Positions 44,101 through 56,841 of a stretch of 64,000 nucleotides of DNA are shown here, piece by piece (the first letter of the stretch is position 1; each line of letters begins with the position of its first letter). The DNA is from Ustilaginoidea virens. Its lineage: Eukaryota > Ascomycota > Sordariomycetes > Hypocreales > Clavicipitaceae. Made by a program: the position numbers and the translations under genes. The stretch spans positions 6,572,501 to 6,636,500 of the forward strand of contig NC_057317.1 in the NCBI RefSeq assembly GCF_000687475.1, written 5' to 3'. A model generated the notes under the pieces. That model was not told the origin of the DNA. It ran no database searches and was given only the letters and a program-made list of their open reading frames with translations.

Positions 44101-47100
44101 ATATAGATAGGATAGGCGTAAAGCTTAATAATATTAATAACCTGTTAATCTAAGGGGATATTAAGGTTCCTATTATTAGGAAATAGGGATATCCATAGTG
44201 GACTCTCAATGCTATGGATACTGCAGCCTTCTATTTATCGTTATAGGAAATCTATTAGCTATATCGTCGATTCGGGCACCTTTCTATTAATAGGCTCTCC
44301 AAATTGCTTCAATAGGCTGGTTATAATAATATTGACCGCAATATTATTGAGAGCATTACCTATATATGCCATCAATACTAGATGAACGTAAAGGCACCCA
44401 ACCGATTTAAGTTCACTCTAAAGGATAACCGCTAATTCAACTATAAGATAATCGTTAATATCCTTTATATTAATAATCGGCTGGTATTATACATTATAGA
44501 TGCCGCGATAAGCTTCCAGGCAGCTAGATTTCTTGATCTATAAAGGCAGAAGGCCCACAATATTTGGAATGCCCTTAAGGAATGCTGGATTAATACCTAC
44601 CTTAGCCCACCGGATTGGATAGTCTACAATACCGGACTAAACTTTGCTTCCGCTGAATTCTATTATAATACCCGGCTTCTATCTATCAATATGGATGAAA
44701 TTCCTGTAGAAGCCTATAATAGTATTAGTAAAGTCGAAAGATACCACGCCCCATTACGCCGAGCCTATACCATTATTAATAACGAAGTAGGCGACCAAAT
44801 AATAAAGGAACAGAAATTACAACTTACTGTAAAAGCTGTTAATAATTCCGCTAGACCTAACGGTCTAGTGCCTACGTTATTAGTCTTTAGAGTATATCCC
44901 CGACTTACAGATAATTCACCCCCTAGCCTATCAGTATCATAATATGCCTTAATATTACGAAAGGCTACTAATAAAGCTAGGAAATGCCTCGCTAAGCGAC
45001 AGGTTCACAATACCCTCGCCTAATGGAATGGCCCAAACACACAGCCTATCTACCGACTACCCCTATAATTAGATGTATAGGTATAGAGAGAAAAGGGTGG
45101 ATGGCACAGGCCGTACCGGCTAATCAGCCTTAATGGTGAGACCTATATCGTACAGATGCCATATGGCCCGGTCAAGTTCCGGTTAATGGTCGTCAAGCCA
45201 TATAACCACGACCCCGATAATGCTGAAGATATCGTCTATGCCGAAGGCCCGGCCCGCCCCGGCAGGCTAAAAGTCAGGATACCGGCTGCAGCCGTACCTC
45301 CAGCCGCGATAACACCTGCAGCCGCGACATATCCATCGCCAGCCACTGGCCCTAATCAAGTCAGGCTAGTATCACCAGCAAGGGTGGTATCCGATGTCAT
45401 AATTAATAAGGACTAAGAAAAGGCTCTCGTCAATACTATCGCTTCTAATACCGTTATTGATGCCTCTTTCCTGACCGCCAAAGAGCAAGCCGACCTACAG
45501 CTTACTAGCCAATTACGCCGGGAAGGCAAGATCACGACCCCTAGAGACCCTTTTGAGCAGTCGGACCGTACAGAGATTGAAGCATTATAGGCCCGTAATG
45601 TGTTCAGATTCATCACCTTTGATATCAGTCAATATAGAGCCCAACGCCTATTCAACTTACGTATAGTACGGGAAATCAAAGGTAAAGGCATAGATATGCC
45701 GTATGAGAAATCACGACTCGTCATATAAGGTCATAGTGATGATAAAAAGTAATTAATATTAACTCAGTCCCCCATAATCCAACAGGCTAGTCAACGGCTA
45801 CTTATATCATTGGCCCCATCACTATAATGCTCTTATGGCCTATTCCTTTGGATACATGACATCACGTAGGCTTACATGCAATCTTCCACAACCCTTAATC
45901 GTTCAATTATCGCTAAGCTACCTAAGCAAATAGCGCATCAATACCCCGATAATACGATCATAGAAGTGGTTAAGCTACTATACGGAATAGCTGAGGCAGG
46001 CACCCACTAGTGGGCAACATACTTCCGGCACCATCGCGAGAAGTTAGGCATAACTATATTAACCTATAACCCCTGTTTGCTGATATCCGCCGGTAATAAT
46101 AATACTGACCGTACTAGCGATACTAGCACATGCTTCGGTATCGTAGGTATGCAGACTGATAATACCCTTGGCCTAAGTGATAATGCCTTCTTCCAACGGG
46201 AAGAATTAGAGCTTACTAAGGCAGGCTTTAACGCCAAGCCTAAAACAAAGCTATCACTAACCGTGCCCCTGATATTCAACGGGTATATACTAACGGCTAA
46301 TACTAACGGTATGACATTACGCCAGAAAGGTTAAAATAAGAAGATCGCGACCATCAATAAGAATGCGCCCACAGCCCAGCGTAATTATATCGAATAATGC
46401 GCTCGCGGTGCTTATATAGCTACGGTCTACCAGCCTGAGGCATCTTTCGACCTATCCATCGCGGCATAACATCAACAGCCTAACCCTAAGGATATCGCGA
46501 GGTTGAATAAGCGCCTTTAATGGCAGCGCGATAACCAGGATCGTAGCTTACGGTACATTAATTTGGCCCTTACCACAGCTAAGATCTTTGTATTTGTTAA
46601 CAGATCCTTTGCCAACAACAAAAATTTAAGCTCCTAGATTGGTTACGTGATTATGCTAGGGAATAAGGCAGATACTATAGATAATGCCTTCCAGCTGACC
46701 GGTAATATCATTACTTATAGCTCTACAAAGAGCAAGCGGGTAATACGCAGCGCACTCGCTTCGGAGCTATATAGTATAGTGCAAGGGGTCGATATCGCAT
46801 ACGCGATAAACACGACCCTTAACATAATTACCAGCAGGCTAGGATTACCAAAGATCCCCACGATTGTATGTACGGATTCGTTTTCGCTATACGAATGCCT
46901 TGTTAAGCTGGGTACTACCAAGGAAAAGAGGCTCATAATAGATATTATGGCCCTACGATAATCATACGAACGCCGGGAGATTTATAAGATCCATTAGATC
47001 AATAGGAATAATAATCTCGCCGATACAATAACTAAAGGAACGCCTAATAAAGCCCTTGAGACCTTTATCGACCGAAATCAGGCTGTTATACGTATGGAAG

Positions 47101-47129
47101 GGTGGGTAAAGAGGCCGGTTAATATCTAA
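41193..47129 (+). pseudogene. Family C gag-pol polyprotein of C1, RIP-degraded
   Basis: One frame of 1,979 triplets from ATG (MDVLLPEKLRSHAKVIIEDW) to TAA at 47127-47129. Gag is at about 41193-43350, with a zinc-knuckle-like Cys cluster near 43405-43440. Protease: LDTSASSLS near 43878 (D-T-G-A expected). Pre-integrase FRHLSINRLSKLL near 44270. Integrase: NPNIDRNIIESI..C near 44330 to VERYHAPLRRAY near 44735. RT: IAKLPKQIAHQYPDN near 45915 and GMQTDNTLGLSDNAFF near 46146 (D-D to D-N). RNase H: FVNRSFANN near 46590, RSALASELYSIVQG near 46750, VCTDSFSLYE near 46865. It carries dozens of TAG/TAA stops. No product is expected. Confidence 0.85.
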
Positions 47130-47408
47130 CTACGTTTAGAAGGTATTAGTGATGTCATATATGGCAAGTGTATAGATTTTCCTATATTCAATATTGTGTG
47201 CAATACTGCCCCTTTTCTGCCCCTTTATTTTAGCTGCGATATTCAACATACCGGCTGTACGGTATGAGCCTATATAAGCCGGCCGCGCGGCGCGACGGCA
47301 TTATCGGCGGCATAACCTGCCGAGACCGCGCCGCACTTTTCTTTCTATATATGCGCCTTACATCCTAGCGATTCCGATGTTTGCTTCTATAAAGAGAGAA
47401 GCTGCCAA

Positions 47409-47760
47409 TATCGGAATCGCTGTCGCAAGATGCCCAATTGGGCACCAATTAGGCACATTGCGACGGATGTGCCGCGTACACCCGATGCGCACGATATGGC
47501 CACTTTGGCCCCTTTTGCCCCTTTACCCCTGAGCCCGGTAGGGCACGCGGGCAGCCCGGCCCGACTGCGCCAATACACGTGACAACGGCACGCACAAAAA
47601 GGCCACATCGTGTAATTACTCTTTTGCTTCCTTTCTTTCCTCTTAGTTAATCAGTCATAATCAAAGAAGTAATCATACCTTTGACCGGTGACCTCACGGT
47701 ACTTAATACCACGCGCGCAACCCTACGTACAACTGGGTACCCCTTGATGTGACACCAACA
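47409..47760 (+). repeat. 3' LTR of C1 (352 bp)
   Basis: TATCGGAATCGCTGTCGCAA ... GTGACACCAACA; the same length as the 5' LTR. Confidence 0.93.
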
Positions 47761-48304
47761 GATAGCACTATATCTAATAATATAGCCTTTTTATATATAT
47801 GTGCCGCAGTTATATATACGTACTGCAGTCATATAGGCAGCCGTGGCCGTATTGCAGCCTTATATACTATATACCTAATTAGATGCGCTAAATAACTAGC
47901 TGACTAACCGACTAACTAATAATTCTAATAGTATTATTACCTTACTTTTTACTATTTACTACCTTATAACCTTCTTCTTTATTAGCTTTATTCCTAATCT
48001 CTTTATGTACTACCCTTTATACTAATACTCTCCTTCTTTTTTTTTACCCTTACTCTTTTTTTTCTTTTTTATTTTTACTCTCCTTTTTCTTTTTTACTTT
48101 TACTTTTTTCCTTCTTTTTTATATATTACTCTCTTCCTTCTTTTTTATATTTTACTCTCTTCTTTCTTTTTTATATATTACTCTCTTTTTTCTTTTTTAT
48201 ATTTTACTCTCTTTTTTCTTTTTTATACTTTACTCTCTTCCTTCTTTCTTATATTTTACTCTCCTCCTTATAGGATATAATTTAGGCTTATATGTATATT
48301 ATTC
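47761..48304. other. Insertion-site flank and polypyrimidine tract; no gene
   Basis: 47761-47900 continues the site interrupted by C1 (TATATGTGCCGCAGTTATATA repeats). 47980-48265 is almost purely pyrimidine on the plus strand, built from irregular TTTTTTATATTTTACTCTC units. No coding signal. Confidence 0.65.
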
Positions 48305-48545
48305 AGACCTATAGGTCCTAATAGGGCTTGCATACTTATTTATTTAGACCTGTAGGTCCTAATAGGGCTTACATACTTATTTATTCAGACCTATAGGTCC
48401 CAATAGGCCTTATATACTTATTTATTTAGACCTATAGGACCTATAGGGCTTGCATACTTATTTATTTAGACCTATAGGTCCTATAAGGCTTGCATACTTA
48501 TTTATTTAGACCTATAGGTCTTAATAGGCTTCTATTTATATTAGG
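48305..48545. repeat. 40/41-bp palindromic satellite, six units
   Basis: GACCTATAGGTC-type palindromes begin near 48306, 48347, 48388, 48429, 48469 and 48509 (spacing 41, 41, 41, 40, 40), separated by TAATAGGGCTTGCATACTTATTTATTTA. The same unit flanks copia element A. Confidence 0.92.
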
Positions 48546-49031
48546 CGAAGCGGGAAAAAGGAGGAAAAAGGCGGATAGTGCTATATCTAACGATATGGCC
48601 TTTATATATATATATGCGGCAGTCATATATATATACCGCAGTTATATATGCGTGCTGCAGATATAAGTGCATACTAGGGTCACGTGAGCAGCCGCTGCTA
48701 TAACGCGGCCATATATGCTATATACCTATATACCTATTAGGTATGCTTATTACTTCTTATAATTTACTGCTACCTTACGACCTTCTTTTTTACTAGCTTA
48801 ATTTATAGCCTCTTTATCTACTACCTGCTATACCTATACTCCCTTCCTTTTTTTTTACCTTTACTCTTTTCTTTTACTTTTACTCTTATTCTTCTTCTTT
48901 TCTTTTACTTTTTTCTATCTTCCTTTCTTTTACTCTTATCTTTCTTTCTTACCCTCTACTTTCTTCCCTTTAAGATATAATTTCCCTACTCTATCGCCAA
49001 ATTATAATACCTATATTATTATATTAATGCC
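48546..49031. other. Paralogue of the C1 insertion site and second pyrimidine tract; no gene
   Basis: 48546-48720 matches the sequence on both sides of C1 without the element. 48840-48970 is another C/T-rich tract (CTTTTACTTTTACTC type). Otherwise AT-rich with no ORF. Confidence 0.65.
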
Positions 49032-49881
49032 TCGGCCTTATAAATATTTTCATAAGGTTAGTAATATTATAAGTGGGTATAAAGAATTCCTTAAAAATAA
49101 TTTAGCTAATATAGAGCTATAGGATCGTTATCCTAGCAAAATGCCAGTTTATATATCGCTATATAAGTAACGGCTCGCCTAGTCTAATATTATATCATCC
49201 TGGCAAAATGCCAGTTCGTATATCCCTATATAAGGATTAGCTTGGCCTATCTACTACTATATCATCCTTAACGAGATAGGGGTACCTATTAATAAGCTGC
49301 AGAAAATGATTTATTAGTAATATTATTTGTATATAAGATCGACTATACTTATATCGCTGCACCTAGGCTTTTACTATACTTACCTTATAGGATAGGTAGT
49401 AAGAGCGCACGAGAATATCGCTATTAGCGAAGGATTCTATATTAGCGGCAAAATGCCAATTATTAGTTATTATATATAAGCAGTATTACTTATACGCGAG
49501 ATTAACCACGCCTGTGTCGCTATATCCGGCCGTCTATTATGCCTACCTTACACGATAGTAAGTAAGAATGCATAAGAATATCGCTACTAGCGAAAGATTT
49601 TATATTAGCAGGAAACCGCTAACGCTTATCTATTACTATATGGTTGATCTTACGTATGAGTAATATTACTGATAGTGGTAGAATACGGCCGGGTGCAGCT
49701 ATATAGGCGTTATCCTAGACGAGATGGGGGTGCCTATAATTAAGCTGCAAAAGATAATATACCAGTAATGTTACTTGTATGCGAGATCGACTACGCCTGT
49801 GTCGCTATATCCGGCCGTCTATTACGCCTACCTTGCTAGATAGCAAGTAAGAGCGTACGAAAATATCGCAATTAGCGAAGG
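49032..49881 (+). pseudogene. Unknown RIP-degraded gene, left portion before C2
   Basis: From ATG at 49032 (MPRPYKYFHKVSNIISGYKEFLKNN) the frame runs through a conserved module, YYIILNEIGVPINKLQKMIYQ, YYLYIRSTI...FYYTYLI, then RAHENIAISEGFYISGKMP. Parts of that module recur two more times before 49881 and again to the right of element C2 (57780-58560). Interruptions are TAG/TAA, so the ancestral sequence coded for protein. No domain is recognised. The copy is split by element C2 at GCGAAGG (49875-49881). It may be a multicopy host gene family or an unidentified transposon protein. Confidence 0.4.
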
Positions 49882-50231
49882 TGTCGGAATCGCTGTCGCA
49901 AGGTGCCCAATTGGGCACCAATTGGGCACATTGCGACGGATGTGCCGCGCACACCCGATGCGCACGATGTGGCCACTTTGGCCCCTTTTGCCCCTTTACC
50001 CCTGAGCCCGGTAGGGCACGCGGGCAGCCCGGCCCGACTGCGCCGATGCACGTGACAGCGGCACGCACAAAAAGGCCACATCGTGTAATTACCCTCTTTT
50101 GCTTCCTTTCTTTCCTTTTAGATATTCAGTCATTAGTAAAGTCAATAAATCCTTTACTTGGTGACCTCACGGTACATGATACCACGCGCGCGACCCTACG
50201 TATAACTGGGTACCCCGAGTTTATATCAACA
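49882..50231 (+). repeat. 5' LTR of C2 (350 bp)
   Basis: TGTCGGAATCGCTGTCGCAA ... GAGTTTATATCAACA. The perfect 18-bp palindrome GGTGCCCAATTGGGCACC is at 49902-49919. Confidence 0.95.
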
Positions 50232-50237
50232 CTAATC

Positions 50238-50256
50238 AGTGGTGATAACCACCACT
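50238..50256 (+). other. Perfect stem-loop downstream of the C2 5' LTR
   Basis: AGTGGTG-ATAAC-CACCACT: a 7-bp perfect stem. Same position as the stem-loops in C1, C3 and C4, but a different stem sequence, so pairing rather than sequence is kept. Confidence 0.6.
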
Positions 50257-50562
50257 CACAGGATAATATCCCGCAAAGAACGGTGCATCATAGATCAGCA
50301 AGATATTAATATTAAAGAGGCAGTTGAGTAATCTTAGTTGTGCTAACCAGAGGGAGAACGATTTATGACCTTTCCTTCCCCTCGTCTATTACGAGGAAGA
50401 AACTTACGCTGAATATCACGATATTTGAAGATACCCTCAGCATCTAGGAAGAACGATTTGTGACCTCTTCCTATTCTTTCTTTCTTTTACCATTACGGTA
50501 AAAGCCCCCTTTCGAATCTTACACTCCTTGCAAGAGGGAATCTTGCACTCTTTGCAATACAT

Positions 50563-50584
50563 CCCCCCCCCCCCCCCCCCCCCC
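50563..50584 (+). repeat. C22 homopolymer
   Basis: Twenty-two consecutive C about 22 bp upstream of the gag start of C2; not seen at the equivalent place in C1 or C3. Length may be imprecise in the assembly. Confidence 0.85.
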
Positions 50585-50606
50585 TTCAAACCCTCACCTC
50601 AACACC

Positions 50607-53600
50607 ATGGCCTCATCATTATTATCATCACAACAACCACGAGAGCTACCTGAAAGGATACAACGGTTTGCCTTACTCTTTAACGACAATTGGCCCAACG
50701 CGATAGAGCCTATCGACCCTGATAATGCCACAGATATACAGCTTCACAACCGTATTGCCTTCCTAATAGATACCTATAAGGAAAACACCCACCTAGATGA
50801 TGACCTTTGGGAATAATTCCGCGAGGATTGCAGCGAGTGGAATAAAGCCCTATTCAGCCGCATTAACGTTCAGATCCTACGGCATTTCTATTCAATATTA
50901 TGGGAACGCGGCGTATACGTTGGAGCATCGGGTTCCCTGATAATACCAACCCTCCTTAAATGCTTTCAACAACAATAAAACCTACAATAGCCTCAAGAGG
51001 AAATAACCCGGCAATTTGCTCGCAGTATATTCCTATCCCGGCTTAACCCTACTAGGGAAGCCTTATTACCCATCGGTAATACCGAGCAAGAGATACAAAG
51101 GCTCCAAAATACGCCCTCACACACACACACAAGGCCCTCATCATTATCATCACGAGCCCCCACAACAGTTATGCGAATACCCTCACCAAGGCTCGCGTTA
51201 CGGCTCTTATAAGCCCCATCAACGCCAAAGAACTTCATCACACTAATAGCACAATCACAGTCACAACAACCTATCGTCCCCCCCTCTATATCGAAAAAGC
51301 CCTTTAACCCTGCCCCTACCGATGAAGAAAGGGGCCGGTCCTAATAACCAAAAGGGAAGACGCCTATTTACAATAGGCCGCTATTCGAAACAGGGGAGAA
51401 CTCCCGTTATTAACAACAATATGCAACGGCCGATAATTACAGCCTATAAGACCGACCCGATCAATTATATCAACCTAGGGATTATACCCCTAGCCGAGGC
51501 GGCTATCTCAATGCCCCTCGAGGTCATAGTATGCCCAATAGAGGTCGAGTCATAGGCCCCGATGATATGCTTCCTTCAATAGAGGACCCCAATAATGATA
51601 CCCTCTAAGCCAATGCCGCCCCTGATACCAGATATCACGAATCGCAGTATCGCGGCCTATAGGCCCTAACGCCTTATCCTCATCCGATAATGCCAAAAAT
51701 AGGCACGGCACCCGGCCCTTCCCGTTAATATCGCCCTACCTAGGCCGATGAACGGACCGTCTTAACGGGAGGACCGGTAAACCCAGACCGACCCGGGTTA
51801 TAGGATGACCCAGCTAGAGCTCCCGCCAGCCTACTGCAAGGCTACCGATAAGCTATTCTAGAATACCCTCCGGAACAATAATACTACTAAGAAGATTATA
51901 CCCGAAGAGCCTACGCAGAGGCCGGGTTTAATGATATATCGAAGAAGATATCTGACCTCTTATATAGCTATCGTATAGAGGATAGATATAGTGGCAAAAT
52001 GGATGACTTTATTGTACCAAAAGTCATCTCTTTCAAGAGCAAGTGCCGCCTACTAGGATTACCCGATAATGTATTAGCCAGAGCCTTCTAAATTATGCTT
52101 ATCGGCGATGCTGAGACCTTTTACTTTGATAATATTGAATGTATTCGCGATACCCTCACTTTTGACGATATAGTCTGCAAAGTTAAGAGCCATTTCGAAA
52201 ATGAGAGTATAAAGTAATTCTATTTGCACCGTTAGAATAGAATAACGCTCCAATCAACTATCGCGAAACATCCCGATAAGTCAAAGTTAGAATGCCTTAA
52301 TATTCTACTAGAGGAACTTCAACGCCTATATCGTGGTCTTTTTCCCCCCTTTACAGCTGATATAGAGCTTCACCGATAAGTCCTTAACGCTATAAGGGAT
52401 ACCCCTGAGTGTAGCCAGGTGCTATATCGATATGCCCCTACATTCGAAGGTCTCGCTACTGACCTATGGCGATCCCTTTCTATCTACGAGACTACCTATA
52501 TGACTCAATAGCATCATTTCCTTTAATAGCCTTAGCAACATCAGGATATTAAAGATATTGATATCGCTAATAATATGGCGTTATTTATAGATCGTAGATA
52601 TGGTTAATCCCACAACCGGTATTAATGCCCCTAACGATACGGACCCCCTTAACGCCGATTTGGCTTATATCAATAGTATCAATAACAGAATCGTGCCCTT
52701 CCAGCCAGGCCCCGTTAATAACGTTGCTTTATTTGTAATAAATTAGGATGTTGGTTATCTAACTATACTGCTAAAGAGCAATAAGAATTAAAGGACTAAT
52801 AGCTGAAGAACCATTCTAACCGTACCGCCCCTAATGATAAGAAATTCCGTATTTTCCTATAGGAATATGAGGGGCCTGCTGACTAAAGCCTCGAGGATGC
52901 CGATTTTGATAATATCGTTGAAGATGTCGAAGTCATAATGGCTAATGTTATACGGTGGGATGCAGAGGATACTATCGCACCGCAAATTACAGCCACTTAG
53001 TATTTCCAAGCCCCCCTGCAAACAGAGGCATTACCAATTGAGATATTGTAAGCCCTGCAAGATGAATTATGCCGACACGCCTTTTTATAGATTGACCCCT
53101 TCCGAATGCCTTTACCGGACCGTAATTCTGCCTTTCTAGAAGAAGAACGCTACGGTGACCACACCTTCTGCGGAATCCTACTGGATACCGGCGCTTCCGG
53201 CCTATTAACAGCAGGCCTAGGTTAAGCAAAGGCCCTGATGAGGTTGATGAAGACCCTGACTATCGAGGCAATTGATAAAAAGCATACGGTGAATTTTGGC
53301 GCTGGCTCTGCTATATCTTCCGGCATATTAAATGTTCTGACGATATTCGGCAATATCCCCTTCTACGTCTTTAACAGTAGCACCCCCTTCCTATATTCTA
53401 TTATAGATATAGATAGGATGGGCGTGAAGCTTAACAATATTGATAACCTGTTAATCTAAGGGGATATCAAGGTCCTAATTATCAGGAAATGGGGACATCT
53501 ATGGTAGACTCTTAATGCCATGGATACTACAGCCTTCCATTTATCGTCATAGGAAATCCATCAGCTTCATCGTCGATTCAGGCACCCCTCTATCAATAGG

Positions 53601-56561
53601 CTCACCAAATTGCTTCAGCGGGCTAGATATAATAATAATATTGACCGTAACATCATCGAGAAGATCACCCACATATGCCATCAATACCAGATGAACGCAA
53701 AGGCATCTAGCCGATTCAAATTCACGCTTAAGGATGACAATACTAGCCAATTCAACTATAAAATTATCGTCGATATCTTTTATATTGATAATCGGCCGGT
53801 ATTACACATTGTGGATGCCGCGATAAGCTTCCAGGCAGCTAGATTTCTTGATCTATAAAGGCAGAAGGCCCACGATATTTAGAATACCCTTAAGGAATAC
53901 TGGATTGATACCTACCTTGGCCCACTGGATTAGATAGTCCACGATGCCGCACTAAACTTTACTTCTGCTGAATTCCGTTATAATGCCCGGCTTTTATCTA
54001 TCAATGTGGATGAAATTCCTATAGAAGCCTACAATAGTATTGGCAAGGTCGAAAGATATTACGCCCTATTACGCCGAGCCTATACTATTGTTGACAACGA
54101 AGTAGGCGACCTAATAACAAAGGAACAGAAATTACAGCTTACTATAAAGGCTGTTAACGATTCCGCTAGACCTAACGGTCTAGTACCTACGTTATTGGTC
54201 TTTGGGGCATATCCTCGACTCACGGACGATTCACCTCCTAGCTTATTAGTATTACAACGCGCCTTAACGTTACGAAAGGCCACTAATGAAGCTAGGAAAT
54301 GCCTCGCTAAGCGACAAATTCACAATGCCCTCACCCAACAGAACGGCCCGGATACATGGCCTATCCACCAACTATCCCTATAGTCTGACGTACGGGTATA
54401 GAGAGAAAAGGGTGGATAGCACGGGCCGTACCGGCTAATCAGCCTCGATAGTAAGACCTATATCGTGCAAATGCCATATAGCCCCGTCAAATTCCGGTTA
54501 ACGGTCGTCAAGCTATATAACCACGACCTTGATAGCGATCCCGCTACCGACGATCCTGAAGATATCGTCTATACCGAAAGCCCGGCCCGCCCCGGCAGGC
54601 TAGAAGTTAGGATACCGGCTGCAGCCGCACCTCTAGCCGCGATAATACCTACAGCCGAGATATTATCGCCGACCCCTAACAGACTACCTATAGTCGCGAC
54701 ATATCTATCGCCAGCCACTAGCCCTGATCAAGTCGGGCCAGTATCACCATCACCACCGCCAGCACGCGTAATATCCGATGTTATGATTAATAAGGACCAA
54801 GAAGAGGCTCTCGTTAATACTATCGCTTCTAGTACCGTCATCAATACCTCTTTCCTAACCGCGAAAGAGCAAGCCGATCTATAGCTTACTAGTTAATTAC
54901 GTCGGGAAGGGAAGATAACAACCCCAGGAGCCCCCTTCGAACAGTCTGACCGTATAGAGGTAGAAGCGTTACAGGCCCGCGATGTATTCCGATTTATTAC
55001 CTTTAATATCGGTAAATATAGAGCCTAACGCCTCTTTAACTCACGTATAGTACGAGAGATTAAGGGCAAAGGCACGGATACACCATACGAGAAGTCTAGG
55101 CTTATGATATAAGGTCATAGTGATAACGAGAAGCAATTAATATTAACTCAGTCCCCTATAATCCAACAGGCTAGTCAACGGTTACTTATATCATTAGCCC
55201 CATCACTATAACGCTCTCACGGCTTATTTCTCTAGATATGTGATATCACATAGGCTTATGTGCAGTCATTAACTACCCTCAATCGGTCGATTATCGCCAA
55301 GCTACCCAAGCAAATAGCCCACCAATACCCTAATAATACTATCATGGAAGTGGTGAAGCCACTGTACGGAATAGCTGAGGCAGGCACCTACTGGTGGGCG
55401 ATATACTTCCGGCACTATCGCGAGAAATTGGGCATGACTACATCAACCTATGACCCCTATCTGCTGATATCTGGCGTTACTGACCGCACTAACGATACTG
55501 ACCGCAATATTACTGACCGTACTGACGTTCCTGACTATGCTAGCGATACCACATACTTCGGCATTATAGGTATGCAGACTGATGATACCCTCGGACTTAA
55601 TAACAATACCTTCTTCCAACAGGAAGAATTAGAGCTTACTAAGGCAGGCTTCAACGCCAAGCCTAAGACGAGGCTATCACTAACCGTGCCCTTAATATTC
55701 AACGGATGTATCCTCACAGTTGACCAAACTGACAGCATAATGACGTTATGCTAGAAAGGTCAAAGTAAGAAGATCGCGATTATCGACAAAAATACGCCCA
55801 CAGCCTAGCGTAATTATGTCGAACAACGCGCTCGCGGTGCTTACGTGGCTACGGTCTGCTAGCCCGAAGCGTCTTTTGACCTATCTATTGCAGCACAATA
55901 CTAGCAACCTGACCCTGAGGATATCGCGAGGTTAAATAAGCGCCTTCAATGGCAGCACGATAACCAGGATCGTGGCTTGCGGTACATCAATCTAGCCCTT
56001 ACTACAGCCAAACTCTTTGTATTTATTGACGGATCCTTTGCTAATAATAAAGATTTAAGCTCCCAGATTGGCTATATCATTGTGCTAGGGAACGAAGAGG
56101 ATAACCCCACAGATAATGCCTTTCTGCTGACCGGTAATATCGTCACTTATAGCTCTACAAAAAGTAAGCGTGTAACGCGCAGCGTACTCGCTTCGGAGCT
56201 GTATAGCATGGTGCAAGGGGTCGATATCATATATGCGATAGGCACGACCCTCAATATGATTACCAGCAGGCTAGGATTGCCGAAGATCCCTACGGTTGTA
56301 TATACGGATTCGTTTTTATTATACGAATGCCTTATTAAGCTAGGCACTACCAAGGAAAAGAGGCTTATAATAGATATTATGGCCCTGCAATAGTCATACG
56401 AGCGCCGGGAGATATATGAGATCCGTTGGATTAATGGGAATGATAATCTTACCGACGCAATAACTAAGGGAACGCCTAATAAAGCCCTTGAGACCTTTAT
56501 CGACCGAAATCAGGCTGTTATACGTGTGGAAGGGTGGGTAAAAAGGTTAGTCAATGTCTGA
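50607..56561 (+). pseudogene. Family C gag-pol polyprotein of C2, partly preserved
   Basis: One frame of 1,985 triplets from ATG (MASSLLSSQQPRELPERIQ) to TGA. Gag: RIAFLIDTYKENTHLDDDLWE, then a TAA where C3 has CAG. CFICNKLGCW zinc-knuckle motif near 52720. Protease ILLDTGASG with intact D-T-G-A near 53172-53200. Pre-integrase LHRRFRHPSINRLTKLL near 53568-53620. Integrase ends EAYNSIGKVERYYALLRRAY near 54025-54085. RT: MEVVKPLYGIAEAGTYWW near 55345-55400 and GMQTDDTLGL near 55570 (catalytic D-D kept). RNase H: VFIDGSFANN, SVLASELYSM, VVYTDSFLLYE (D, E, D kept) at about 56010-56325. Stops are scattered, so no full product; several domains are better preserved than in C1. Confidence 0.88.
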
Positions 56562-56841
56562 CTACATTTGGCTATAATTGGTGATATCATAGGTGGCAAG
56601 TGTGTGGTGTTTCCTATATTCAATGTTGTGTTATTTTTACTGCATTTACTGCTGCCCCTTTTTGCCCCTTTGTTTTGGCTGCGATATTCATACCGGCTGT
56701 ACGGTATGATGCCGGCCGCGCGGCGCGACAGCATTATCGCCGGCACAACCTGCCGAGACCGCGCCGCACTTTTCTTTCTATGTGTGCGCCTTACATCCTA
56801 GCGATTCCGATGTTTGCTTCTATAAAGAGAGAAGCTGCCAG

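Larger units (their letters stand above)
40267..47760 (+). mobile_element. Complete copia element, family C, copy C1 (7.5 kb)
   Basis: 352-bp LTRs at 40267-40618 and 47409-47760 and a 5-bp target duplication gatag (40262-40266, 47761-47765). The flanks joined together equal the uninterrupted sequence near 48540-48620 (AGGCGAAGCGG...GGCGGATAG then TGCTATATCTAACGATATGGCC), a natural empty-site paralogue. The two LTRs differ at roughly 18 sites, all transitions by eye, consistent with RIP. The interior holds one gag-pol frame with many stops. No tRNA-type primer site follows the 5' LTR; a stem-loop is there instead. Confidence 0.94.

Noticed and set aside
49872..50081. Minus-strand ORFs in family C LTRs (CHVHRRSRAGLPACPTGLRG type), recurring at 15157, 47387, 56853 and 62387
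   Set aside because: They lie wholly inside GC-rich LTRs and repeat with them; no start context or codon conservation beyond LTR identity.
49881..50309. 142-codon plus-strand ORF in the C2 5' LTR
   Set aside because: It spans the LTR and the stem-loop leader, and the same frame in other copies breaks at different points; a by-product of GC-rich sequence.
51016..51246. 76-codon ORF rich in His/Gln around a CA microsatellite in C2 gag
   Set aside because: The gag frame continues through the same bases in another frame that matches C3 (MRIPS.., APSTP.DF), so this ORF is a shadow.
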